From NCBI GenBank assembly GCA_900313705.1, contig OMSJ01000015.1, positions 1 to 32,200 on the forward strand: a stretch of 32,200 bases of DNA, read 5' to 3'. Position numbers and translations under genes: made by a program. Shown here piece by piece: positions 8,230 through 16,461 of this stretch. The DNA is from an uncultured Prevotellaceae bacterium. GTDB lineage: Bacteria; Bacteroidota; Bacteroidia; Bacteroidales; Bacteroidaceae. Position 1 is the first letter of the stretch. The number at the start of each line of letters is the position of its first letter. The notes under the pieces are model-generated. The model did not search any database. It was not told the origin of the DNA and saw only the letters and a list, made by a program, of their open reading frames with translations.

Positions 8230-8295
8230 TGCATCATCGCGATGCTGCAATTGCATCGTCGCGATGGTGCAATTGCATTGTCGCGATGCTGCAAA
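8230..8295. repeat. Tandem array of three 22-bp palindromes (TCGCGA core)
   Basis: Units are 8230-8251, 8252-8273 and 8274-8295. Each centres on TCGCGATG and is flanked by TGCA halves, giving TGCAATTGCA-like junctions. The period equals that of the arrays at 577 and 22841, but the sequence differs. Confidence 0.9.
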
Positions 8296-8370
8296 GAAGT
8301 TGACAGGCGGGGATGACGATGGAGACGGGCGAAGGTGAGGATTTCGACGGGTTGGGATGACTTTTGGGAC

Positions 8371-8402
8371 AAAAAAAGCCGCTCTGCTGGGTGCAGGCGG
8401 CT
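8371..8402 (-). terminator. Intrinsic terminator after the CHASE2 gene
   Basis: The reverse strand reads AGCCGCCTGC, loop ACCCA, GCAGAGCGGCT, then seven T. The stem is 10 bp with one bulged base. It ends the reverse-strand block that starts at 18249. Confidence 0.85.
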
Positions 8403-8435
8403 GGACGGTTGCTCATGCTATTCGTGCTATTCATG

Positions 8436-9623
8436 CTATTTTCGTTCCTTCCATAACTTGTAGTAGTCCTCACATGCTGCATAGAAGCTGCGCGACGTGG
8501 CAAGGAATGCCATCGCTGCTATCGACCATCCGATTTCCATGCTGACGTTGTACATGCAGAAGAAGAGGAAGGTGAACCACATGATAAGGGCAATCCACAT
8601 GAAGGTTACCAGACCAAGCAGGTATGCTGAACCCATCACGTGATAGACGAGGGGGCTCTTGCTCCTTGAGGTCCAGCCAAGGTACAGCAGTTGCATCATG
8701 TTTGTCAGCATGACAAGGAGGATGGCTATGATGACCTGCATCCACATAGGTGGCTCGATAATCTGGCTGTGTTCTAGCAGTGTCTGGGTGGCATAGGCCA
8801 GCAACTCGACACCGGCAATTTTGCCGAGGGGGGTATAGTGCATGTCGGTCTCCTCGGCCATGCTGCCAAAGAAGACGATGCGTCCCTCTATCTCCTGCTT
8901 GTGCTGAAGGATGGAGTCGGGGTGGATGATGGTGAAGTTGGTGGGCGCGAATTTGATGTTCACGTTGTCGTCATCTGTCCTCACCAGCTTGTCGCCGACA
9001 TAGATGTTCACCACCTCTCCCACCAACGACGGGACCTTCTTGCCGTTCAGAGTCCAGCCCAGTTTCATCTGACGCTTGATGCCGTTGTAGATGTTGTCGC
9101 CTTGCATGTTGCAGACGCCCTCGTGAATGGGTATCTCGTTGGCAAAGAAGGAGTGCATCTCGCGGGTATATCCGATTTCCTCGTCCTCCTCGTCGAAGAG
9201 TTCATAGGAGAACACAATGTTGTCGCGGTACTTTTCTACCACTTTTTTGAGTACGTTGTCGGCAGTCTCGTTGCCTTTGGGCTTCCCGTCGGCAGCCAGC
9301 TCCTTGTTCTCGTTCTTGAAGCGGCAGTCCATGCCGACCACAATCGGATGGCATGACTCGATTGCCTCGAGCGCTTGGGCTATCTCTTGGCGGTCGTGCA
9401 GGGAGGTCAAATCCACGATGCTGATGTATCGGTTCTCCCTCTCAGGCATCATCTGGTAGTACTTGTCGGTGATGGAGAAGTTCTCGATAACCTCGGATAT
9501 GGGATTCAGGAAGGAGAGGTTCAGCGCAATCTGCGCATAGCCCCATACGATGACAAAAGAAAACCCTACAACCACTAAGGCTTTCTGGATTTGTAGGAGT
9601 ACATCCTTACAGTTCTTCTTCAT
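8436..9623 (-). CDS. CHASE2-domain membrane protein without output domain
   Basis: A 395-residue inner-membrane protein. One N-terminal membrane segment (about 15-35) is followed by an extracytoplasmic CHASE2-like domain (about 60-285: ISIVDLTSLHDRQEIAQALEAI, PIVVGMDCRF, IVFFGSMAEETDMHYTPLGKIAGVELLAYATQTLL). Three or more hydrophobic helices (about 295-385) and a short basic cytoplasmic tail complete it. CHASE2 usually senses for an attached kinase, cyclase or phosphatase; none is attached here, so signal output must be through a partner or the helices themselves. It is the last gene of the reverse-strand block and lies 49 bp after the small secreted protein gene. The CHASE2 call rests on the motif pattern. 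Confidence 0.85.
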   Translation of the reverse strand: MKKNCKDVLLQIQKALVVVGFSFVIVWGYAQIALNLSFLNPISEVIENFSITDKYYQMMPERENRYISIVDLTSLHDRQEIAQALEAIESCHPIVVGMDCRFKNENKELAADGKPKGNETADNVLKKVVEKYRDNIVFSYELFDEEDEEIGYTREMHSFFANEIPIHEGVCNMQGDNIYNGIKRQMKLGWTLNGKKVPSLVGEVVNIYVGDKLVRTDDDNVNIKFAPTNFTIIHPDSILQHKQEIEGRIVFFGSMAEETDMHYTPLGKIAGVELLAYATQTLLEHSQIIEPPMWMQVIIAILLVMLTNMMQLLYLGWTSRSKSPLVYHVMGSAYLLGLVTFMWIALIMWFTFLFFCMYNVSMEIGWSIAAMAFLATSRSFYAACEDYYKLWKERK

Positions 9624-9672
9624 TCTCTGCTAAGAGGCTATTGATGCCCATACATCTATGTCCAGGAAGGGG

Positions 9673-10161
9673 CTATCTCTTCAGTAAGTAATACAGGTTG
9701 ACTTCTGTGGTACCGTCTTTCAGTCTGCGGCTGAGGCTGACTGCAGGTGTGACAGGTTTTACGGTCTGCTCCACTTGGGTCAGTGAGTTGACGTCCGAAG
9801 AGGTGCCTGAAGAGGAGGACATAATCATCTGGGTGAAGACCTTGACGGTGATACCTTTCTGTGAGGCCTGTGCTACGGACGCATTAAGCTGTGCCTGCCT
9901 GTATGCCTTGTTGGGATTCTTGTCGCTGCCTGTTCCTATCACTTGCTGCAGGTTCCCGGCGTCAGCATCCCACTGCAGATAGTACTGCATCATGGCATCC
10001 TCCAGGGTCATGGCCTTGTCGTAGGTTGTCCAGCCGTCTCGCTTCAACTGTTTGCATACCTTCTTGTAGCTTTTAGCAGCTTCCTTGCTGAGGTTGCCTG
10101 CCATACAACAGGTGCCAGCAAGGAAGCACAGGGACAAGAAGAGAAGTATTCTCCTTTTCAT
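9673..10161 (-). CDS. Small secreted protein, paralogue of the 12180-12818 product
   Basis: A 162-residue protein with signal peptide MKRRILLFLSLCFLAGTCCMA. It shares an architecture with the product at 12180-12818: an early lysine-rich segment ending in GW (KVCKQLKRDGW against KRLQKAGW), a leucine-led short helix with LExAxxxxY, then a GxxxxxNxxxxRxxAxxxA pattern and a loose beta-rich end. The function is not known. The pattern of short N-terminal helices followed by V-x-G...A...A recalls LPP20-like small envelope proteins, but this is a weak resemblance. It sits between the transglutaminase-like and CHASE2 genes, 21 bp from the former. Confidence 0.75.
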   Translation of the reverse strand: MKRRILLFLSLCFLAGTCCMAGNLSKEAAKSYKKVCKQLKRDGWTTYDKAMTLEDAMMQYYLQWDADAGNLQQVIGTGSDKNPNKAYRQAQLNASVAQASQKGITVKVFTQMIMSSSSGTSSDVNSLTQVEQTVKPVTPAVSLSRRLKDGTTEVNLYYLLKR

Positions 10162-10182
10162 AATTGGCCTTGTTAGAGTTTC

Positions 10183-12105
10183 TTATTCCAGTACGATGAC
10201 GGTGGCAGTGCTGTTGTCGTTCATCGACTCGCCTACACGGGCACCACCTACGATGTTGTGGTTCTCGTCAACCACGACGAAGGTGGGGTCGCAGACGGTA
10301 AAGCGTTCGCCTTCCGCATCAATGTATTCACCCTTTACTTCTTCGTTGAAGCAGACGCCTGATGCAAGGTGACCAGGATAGTAAACCAGTATGCACTTCA
10401 GGCCCAGGAGGTCTCTTATGAGACGGGTGAACAGGATGCTGCGGTCCTCGCAGTCGCAGGAGGGATAGAAGAGTGTCTCCTCGGCAAAGAAGGCACGGTC
10501 ATAGCCCCACACTTCTGTGTCATACTCGTACTTGAAGCCCGTCTGTATCCAGTTGAGGATGCATTCCGCTGCTTGCACCTTGGACTTGCCCTCTATCATC
10601 TTCTTCAGCTGCGGGTAGAGCTGCTGCTTCACCTCGGGCTGCATCTCCGTGTTGGCATACATGGCCCATCGCGTCATGAAGTTGTTGTTGAAGTATGACG
10701 ATGGGTATGAGGAATAGTAGTCAATCAGGTTCTTGTTGACCGACACTTCGGCATTGTAGCCGGAATAAGCGGGTGAATTGATGGGACGAAGCGTTGACTT
10801 GTTGTCCGAGAAGCGTGGAGACTCCGTCATAATCAGTGACATCTCCTGCTCCTTCGGGAACTTAGCACCGCAGAAGTCCACAATCTCTTCCTCGCCGTCC
10901 AGCAGATAGTAGTGGTCGCCGTCCATCTCCAGATAGCTGTAACCGTACAGATGGAACTGTGTAGATACCATGAGCAGCAGCTTGTCCTTGGACTTGGCAA
11001 AGCGCAACTTATAGCCTGACAGTGCATACATCATGCCGTGCAGCAGCGTTGCTTCGTTGGTGCCCTTTCCGCACAGGGAAGCACATCCCTCTTTGAGCAT
11101 CTGATAATATGCCCAGTCGTTGAGGTGATAGGTGCTGCGCAGTTGGAGGAAGTCGTACAGTACATTCTCATACTTTTTGTCGGACAACAGAGTTATGGCA
11201 TCTGCAATGGCCTTCTCCTTGAGGCTCTTCAGTTGGAATGCACAGTCGTCGGACCACCTTACCTTCATGTCCGTACCAAAGAACTTGAACGTGTGGTACT
11301 GTTCTGTCAGTTCTTCATTCTCTTTGACAGGAGCCACGACTTGCGGGAGAGGCTTGGGCTGAGGCAGCGGCAAGATGGTTACCTTCGGGGATGTCTTTTC
11401 TTTGTTGCCAAAATCAGGAATGATGGGCTTCCCATCTTTCAACTCAATGACAATAGGTTCAATCTTTTCGTCCTTCGGCTTTTCCTCAGCGGGCTGGAGC
11501 TTCTCTTCTTTCCAGGGATTGCGTACGAAATTGGCATAGTCCTTCATCAACGAGTCCTTGAATGCTTCGTAGTCCTCCCACAGGGAATTGGTGAAGTTGT
11601 CGAAGTCGTTCCACATGTTATCTACCTCCTCCTGATATGCCTTCGCAAAGTCGGAGTAATCATTCTTTGTTCCGCAGACAACGAGGTTGTCATTAGCACC
11701 CTGCTTCGCAATCTTCATGTCGCGTGTGACGGTCGCTGCATCGCTGCAATTGCGAACCAGCACTTGTCCGCCGCCTTTGATTTGCTTCCAGAGGAAGGAC
11801 ACGAATTCGGTGGTCAGTTCCTGTATGGTGTTCCTGTCGTCGGCAATCATGCTTTTCACCGTTGCCGTTCCGGACCGCTCCAGTGTGAAGGATTTCTTGT
11901 TATCCTTGTCGAACAGGACGATGTAGCTGTTCTCAGGGATTTTCAGCATAGTGCTGTGTTCGAGGACATCTCTCACCTTCACCAGTCTTGACTTGCCGCC
12001 AGTGACGTCCTCCACCTTCCCGTTGACACCATATACAATCAGTGTCTGGGAACTTGCTGCATTTGCCATCAGGACAAGCAGGAATGCCAGTATTGCCCTC
12101 TTCAT
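10183..12105 (-). CDS. Secreted protein with FecR-like N-terminus and transglutaminase-like domain
   Basis: 640 residues with the start chosen at 12105 (MKRAILAFLLVLMANAASSQ), which gives a clean signal peptide; an upstream in-frame ATG at 12174 would bury it. The N-terminal part (IVYGVNGKVEDVTGG...LKIPENSYIVLFD) resembles the beta-stranded FecR/SH3-like repeat seen in envelope proteins. A charged Lys/Glu/Pro-rich linker follows (about 180-270). The C-terminal part is transglutaminase-like: C552 in CDCEDRSILFTRL, H579 in YPGHLASGV and D606 in VCDPTF form the expected Cys-His-Asp triad. Such domains act as cysteine proteases or crosslinkers. All of this would act outside the cytoplasm. The gene lies in the caspase block. 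Confidence 0.85.
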   Translation of the reverse strand: MKRAILAFLLVLMANAASSQTLIVYGVNGKVEDVTGGKSRLVKVRDVLEHSTMLKIPENSYIVLFDKDNKKSFTLERSGTATVKSMIADDRNTIQELTTEFVSFLWKQIKGGGQVLVRNCSDAATVTRDMKIAKQGANDNLVVCGTKNDYSDFAKAYQEEVDNMWNDFDNFTNSLWEDYEAFKDSLMKDYANFVRNPWKEEKLQPAEEKPKDEKIEPIVIELKDGKPIIPDFGNKEKTSPKVTILPLPQPKPLPQVVAPVKENEELTEQYHTFKFFGTDMKVRWSDDCAFQLKSLKEKAIADAITLLSDKKYENVLYDFLQLRSTYHLNDWAYYQMLKEGCASLCGKGTNEATLLHGMMYALSGYKLRFAKSKDKLLLMVSTQFHLYGYSYLEMDGDHYYLLDGEEEIVDFCGAKFPKEQEMSLIMTESPRFSDNKSTLRPINSPAYSGYNAEVSVNKNLIDYYSSYPSSYFNNNFMTRWAMYANTEMQPEVKQQLYPQLKKMIEGKSKVQAAECILNWIQTGFKYEYDTEVWGYDRAFFAEETLFYPSCDCEDRSILFTRLIRDLLGLKCILVYYPGHLASGVCFNEEVKGEYIDAEGERFTVCDPTFVVVDENHNIVGGARVGESMNDNSTATVIVLE

Positions 12106-12179
12106 ATATTCTTTTGCCATAGCACTCTTCATAACCTTGGTCTTACGGTATCGAGGATATTGGTGCAGTTGCATGAAGC

Positions 12180-12818
12180 TTAATTGCCTTCAAATTCGTC
12201 TGTAATGAAGTTCTTCAGCTTTTCTTCGTGTTCACGTGCGAGATTGCTGTTCTTGATAATATTCTCAAGAGCCTGGAGGCGTGCCTTAACAGCAGAACTT
12301 TTGTTGATGACGAAGAATGCCTGCATGTCAACGCGGTTGGGTGACACTTCCTTGATTACTTCGAAGGATGGCTGCAGTTCACCCTTGATTTCCTTCTCGA
12401 CAGATGCACCATAAGCAGCGCAGAAGTTCTCAACTTCTTCGTTGTCCTTCAGCTTCAGCTCCTGAACGATTTTACCTTTTATGTTTGTGACGCTTCTGGT
12501 GGCGTAGGTGGTGTAAGCACTGTTAATGGCCTGCTGCCTCAACAGGTTCTTATTCCTGGCATCACTGACCGTTGCGATACCTACCACTTCGCCGTCACCT
12601 ATTCTGTTTCCCTGCTCGTACTGCTTCTCATAGTGTGACAGCAGAGCATACTCCAGTGAACGGGACGAGCCGAAGATTTGCCAGCCTGCCTTTTGCAGTC
12701 TCTTCTGTTGTTTCTTGCACTCCTTCTTCCATTCCTTGGGCAGAATGGTATTCTGAGCGTTTGACACTGCTGAACCCATAATCAGCATGGAGAATAACAA
12801 AATAACAATCTTTTTCAT
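12180..12818 (-). CDS. Secreted protein, larger paralogue of the 9673-10161 product
   Basis: 212 residues with signal peptide MKKIVILLFSMLIMGSAVSNAQ. The part up to about residue 110 aligns by eye with the 162-residue product at 9673-10161 (KECKKQQKRLQKAGW, RSLEYALLSHYEKQY, then a VVGIATVSDARNKNLLRQQAINSAY segment). The rest is a charged alpha/beta region with a predicted helical end. The function is unknown. Two copies flanking the transglutaminase-like gene suggest that the pair arose by duplication inside this locus. A 125-bp gap upstream separates it from the DUF4384 gene; no promoter consensus is evident there. Confidence 0.78.
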   Translation of the reverse strand: MKKIVILLFSMLIMGSAVSNAQNTILPKEWKKECKKQQKRLQKAGWQIFGSSRSLEYALLSHYEKQYEQGNRIGDGEVVGIATVSDARNKNLLRQQAINSAYTTYATRSVTNIKGKIVQELKLKDNEEVENFCAAYGASVEKEIKGELQPSFEVIKEVSPNRVDMQAFFVINKSSAVKARLQALENIIKNSNLAREHEEKLKNFITDEFEGN

Positions 12819-12943
12819 AGCTACTGTATTTATTAGTTTATTGTTCTGTTTGCTTGTTTTCGATTAATCGTATAAATGGTGGGAGGTCCCCGTCGGTTGC
12901 TTTAGGCCGGTCTTACACCTAACGGCTCACTGAAGGGCCTTAT

Positions 12944-13837
12944 TTAATCTGCGGGATTGATGACGACGTATTTCGTCTGCACGGACATCTTCTTGTCTCT
13001 GCTGCGAGTGCGCATAATCCATTTCTGGAAGTTAGCCCATGACAGCATACGCGGGTAAATCGTACCGTCGTCCGTCTTGCGGAACGTGTCGTCAGCTTTG
13101 GTGAACTCTTGAGGGGAGAAGATAAAATAGAACTGGTTCAAGTCCTGATGATTATCCTCGGTTGTCATGGCATACTCGTCGATAACGTCTGTGTTCTCAT
13201 CCTCGTTATACACTTTCCGACTGAAGAAGGTGTATTCCCTCCCATGTCTAATAGGATACATGCCATCCTTGTCGTCGGCATAGGGCAACAGGCAATAGGC
13301 AGTCTCGCTGTCAAGGAGATAGATGGCAAGGAAACCATCCACAGGAGAAGTGAAGTGGATGAAGAACTGATTGCCTGCGGTAAACTCGGTGCTCTCTAAT
13401 GACAGCTTGGGCTCATTTCGCAGAATCTTAGCCTCAAAGCCGATAGGATTGTTGGTTATCTCGCGTGCCTTCCCTCTCACGGTGGCTGTTACGCAGAACC
13501 CGCCATCTTCCAATACCGTGGTAATTTTGGGCTCTTCCAGGTCGGCAATCCATTCGCCGTTAGCCTCGCCTTCACCGCCCATAGAAACAAATTTGGATTT
13601 TGTTATGTTGTTCTTGGTAATAAGGCTCGACGCTGAAGCACCGCTGACGATGGTGCCGAAGCGTTCGCGCAAGGCTTCGTTCTTCGCACAATTCACGGCA
13701 TTCCGCTCAGCCTGCTCACGGCTTTCGTTGTAAGAGGCATGATAGACGTATGTGTGTGTGACATTCACGTCATTCTGTGCCTGTGCGCAAGCACACATTA
13801 TTATATATATTAATATGAATGCAAGGACATGCTTCAT
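12944..13837 (-). CDS. Secreted DUF4384-domain protein
   Basis: 297 residues. Signal peptide MKHVLAFILIYIIMCACAQAQ. The N-terminal part (about 25-125) has the A-rich helix EQAERNAVNCAKNEALRERFGTIVSG typical of LPP20/FlgT-like N-terminal domains. The centre (about 140-240) fits DUF4384: FIHFTSPVDGFLAIYLLDSETAYCLLPY, then a YTFF strand and FYFIFSPQEF. DUF4384 is known from bacterial proteins that often travel with caspase-like peptidases or kinases, matching the neighbour here. It starts 18 bp after... the caspase gene ends at 13856, so the two are almost certainly co-transcribed. Confidence 0.82.
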   Translation of the reverse strand: MKHVLAFILIYIIMCACAQAQNDVNVTHTYVYHASYNESREQAERNAVNCAKNEALRERFGTIVSGASASSLITKNNITKSKFVSMGGEGEANGEWIADLEEPKITTVLEDGGFCVTATVRGKAREITNNPIGFEAKILRNEPKLSLESTEFTAGNQFFIHFTSPVDGFLAIYLLDSETAYCLLPYADDKDGMYPIRHGREYTFFSRKVYNEDENTDVIDEYAMTTEDNHQDLNQFYFIFSPQEFTKADDTFRKTDDGTIYPRMLSWANFQKWIMRTRSRDKKMSVQTKYVVINPAD

Positions 13838-13855
13838 AGTGGTCAGGTGTAGAAG

Positions 13856-16387
13856 TTATTTATCAAGCCTCCAGTTGCCCCATTCAGATGGAGGTAGGGC
13901 ACTTCGCGTGGTTGGAGTCTGCAACTTCCCGCTCGGGAGGCGGATGCTTTGTTGCTTTACGTTTTTGTTGATGTACTCAGCCAAATGTCTGTAGGTCGTT
14001 TTACCCTTGTCTTCTTGTAGCTTCTTGAGCAGGAAATACGTAAACAACCCGTGCTTCTGGTTCTTATAGGGGTAGGCAGTCTCGTCGCCCGAACATGCTG
14101 CAAAGATAACCATGTTGCTGGCAGGAGCCTCTTCTTTTGGCACGATGATTACGCCACGGGCCTCCTTATCCATGATGTTACCATCTTTCTTGGCACCACT
14201 GAAACATGCGTCGAGGAAGACCGTGACGGAACCTGGATTGTAGGCAATCAGTTCCTGATAGAACTTGGAGAGCTTATAGGATGTGGACATGTTACGCGGA
14301 GAGGCATCGACCGGCAAAAGGTATGCTTCTTTCGAACTGGGGTCTGGCTGTCCGTGACCGGAATAATAGACCAAAAGCTTCATGCCCTCGAAAGCGGCTT
14401 CCAGGTTCTTGATCTTGTCTATGGCCTCAATCATGTCACTATAGGTGGCGTCGAATGCAGGGACGATGTTCTCTTCAGGTACGCCGAGCACATCCTGGCA
14501 ATAGCGTTTGAATGACTTTCCATCGTTGAGTGCAAAGGGAACGCCTTCGACTTTCTTGTAGTTCTCGTTGGCAATAATGAGAGCAAAGGTGTTTGTATTC
14601 TGCTCCTTTGTCTTTGGTACATTGACGTCAACCGACGACTCACCTACATTGATTGCCTCCTCGAGTTCGCTCTTTTTCTCGGGCTTATCAGGTGTGACAT
14701 TCGGCCCGACAGCCGCGAGGAGGTCGTTGTCGTTCCATTCGGGCTTGGCAATCTTTATCTTGCCGTATTCCAATTCCTCGTTTGCATCGTAGGTGTAGTA
14801 CTGTCCGTTAGGAGTGGTAAATACAGCTTTTGCCAACAGCAACTTGCCCGAGCTGTTCACCTTAAACTGCGGGGACTGGATTCTTACGCCACTCCAGTTG
14901 TCCTTGAAGTTCTTGGCTTCGTTGCCGGCAAGAGGTACCTTCAAGTAGATGTCGCCCTGTTTGGTCCTAATGCAATAGGTCTCGTGGTCAGGGTCGTATG
15001 GCTTTATGGTCAAGTCTTCCAGGTTATAGGTGTCGCTGAACTCACGGATGAAGTCTTCCTCCAGTGTCCTTTTGGTTTGAGTAATCAGCTCTTTTCTGGC
15101 TTCCGGATTGACGCGTTTCATGTATTCTTCAGCGGGCTCGAACTCGCCGCGTCGTTCCCACTCTGTCAAGGTCCTTTCCAATTTGGCTTTACCCCAGTCG
15201 TTGAAGTTCGGCGCGGTCTTGGCAGAATTGCGAGCGACGTTGGCATATAGGCCAGTGTCTTGAGAAGCCTGTTGGCGAATGGCATCGGCATCAGAACTGC
15301 GTCCCACTTGAGTAAGTGCTTCAGATAATGCCTGAATGACCAGCGGATCGGCTCTCACTACTTCCAGGTTCTTGCTGAGGGGCTCGAGCAGGGCAATGGC
15401 CTTGTTGAAATGTTCTGTTGCCTTATCGCGAAGTTCCTTGAACCTTGCTGCATCCGATACATTGTTGGTCTCGTTAATGATTGCTCCCGCATAGTTGAAG
15501 TGACACAATGCCAACTTCTTTGCTCGGTTCGGGTCGTTGGGGTTTTGCTCATAGAACTCCGTGTAGATGGGCAGGGCGTCGGCAAAGCGGTCGTTCTGAT
15601 AATCTATGTCCGCCTTAAAGCGTCGGAGCTCGGGGTCATTCGGAGCAAGGGCAATCGCCTTGTTGAACATTTCCTTTGCCTTTTCCTTCTCATTGAATTG
15701 AGTGTAAAGGTTAATGGCCTGTTTCAGCATCTTCATGCTATGGGGGTAGTTCATAATGCCCTCGTCCAGAACGGCCATTTCCTCATCGACCCGCTTCAAC
15801 AAGTCCAAGTCGGCAGCAAGGAACTCATAACAGATTTGTTGATTCTTCTTCTCTCCCAGTTCAATGTATTCCCGCAGATAAAGGACAGCAGCCTCATAGT
15901 CGCGTGAGTTGTGTGACTCTGCTGCCACGATGAAGACATACGCAGGGTACTGCTCGTTCCGGGGGAAACGTTCTCCTTCGAAGATGGGAAGTTCGGGGAT
16001 GTTAAGATAACATTCGAGATACTTATATGCTAACTTGTTATTCCCGGAACTGCTAAGGATTATGCCAGCCGCTTCAAACTCGGGACGCAACTTGCGCAGC
16101 TTCTCCTTTATGTCGTCCAGCTGTGTCTTGTCAGCGTTCTCCATGCATTTGACATAGCCTTTGAAGCAATCCATCAGGGTCTGATAGAGTTGGTCCTTGT
16201 TGACGGTCTGGTCACCTTTCATCTCAAAGTATCTGGCAAATGCGGCTTCCGCCATAGCGTGCTGAGCCTCTGCGGGAGATACAGACAAGGTGTCCGTCAT
16301 TGCCGTCGGGGAATCAGCCTCCAATGTCTGTGCATGTGAATAGCCGAAGAAAGGAAGTATTCCGAGAAGGATGAGGAATCGTTTCAT
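13856..16387 (-). CDS. Secreted TPR protein with C-terminal caspase (peptidase C14) domain
   Basis: 843 residues. Signal peptide MKRFLILLGILPFFGYSHAQ predicts export. A long helical TPR-like array fills about residues 40-375 (for example ALAPNDPELRRFKADIDYQNDRFADALPIYTEFYEQNPNDPNRAKKL read over 210-300). A linking beta domain lies at about 420-560. The caspase domain covers about 599-820: NTFALIIANENYKKVEGVPFALNDG, the catalytic histidine H678 in YYSGHGQPD, and the nucleophile C728 in FLDACFSGA. The dyad spacing fits bacterial orthocaspases, which cut after basic residues. TPRs would bind the partner or substrate. The export signal is unusual because bacterial caspases are often thought of as cytoplasmic. 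Confidence 0.92.
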   Translation of the reverse strand: MKRFLILLGILPFFGYSHAQTLEADSPTAMTDTLSVSPAEAQHAMAEAAFARYFEMKGDQTVNKDQLYQTLMDCFKGYVKCMENADKTQLDDIKEKLRKLRPEFEAAGIILSSSGNNKLAYKYLECYLNIPELPIFEGERFPRNEQYPAYVFIVAAESHNSRDYEAAVLYLREYIELGEKKNQQICYEFLAADLDLLKRVDEEMAVLDEGIMNYPHSMKMLKQAINLYTQFNEKEKAKEMFNKAIALAPNDPELRRFKADIDYQNDRFADALPIYTEFYEQNPNDPNRAKKLALCHFNYAGAIINETNNVSDAARFKELRDKATEHFNKAIALLEPLSKNLEVVRADPLVIQALSEALTQVGRSSDADAIRQQASQDTGLYANVARNSAKTAPNFNDWGKAKLERTLTEWERRGEFEPAEEYMKRVNPEARKELITQTKRTLEEDFIREFSDTYNLEDLTIKPYDPDHETYCIRTKQGDIYLKVPLAGNEAKNFKDNWSGVRIQSPQFKVNSSGKLLLAKAVFTTPNGQYYTYDANEELEYGKIKIAKPEWNDNDLLAAVGPNVTPDKPEKKSELEEAINVGESSVDVNVPKTKEQNTNTFALIIANENYKKVEGVPFALNDGKSFKRYCQDVLGVPEENIVPAFDATYSDMIEAIDKIKNLEAAFEGMKLLVYYSGHGQPDPSSKEAYLLPVDASPRNMSTSYKLSKFYQELIAYNPGSVTVFLDACFSGAKKDGNIMDKEARGVIIVPKEEAPASNMVIFAACSGDETAYPYKNQKHGLFTYFLLKKLQEDKGKTTYRHLAEYINKNVKQQSIRLPSGKLQTPTTRSALPPSEWGNWRLDK

Positions 16388-16412
16388 CGTTATGTTGGTT
16401 GAAAAGGGGGAA

Positions 16413-16444
16413 AGCCTGCCCGCAGAAGGAGCTGCGGGCAGGCT
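16413..16444 (-). terminator. Perfect 13-bp hairpin between the barrel and caspase genes
   Basis: AGCCTGCCCGCAG (16413-16425), six-base loop, CTGCGGGCAGGCT (16432-16444). In transcription direction it is followed by TTTCCCCCTTTTC, only moderately T-rich, so it may be a leaky terminator or an mRNA-stabilising stem that sets the ratio between the upstream barrel gene and the downstream genes. Confidence 0.7.
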
Positions 16445-16461
16445 GTCTAATGGAGAGTTCT

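Larger units (their letters stand above)
8172..8435. other. Convergent intergenic region between alaS and the CHASE2 gene
   Basis: It holds the 22-bp palindromic array at 8230-8295, a G-rich stretch without a gene, the terminator at 8371-8402, and the start of a 9-bp repeat (three GCTATT-containing units near 8414-8440) that overlaps the stop codon of the CHASE2 gene. Confidence 0.7.
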
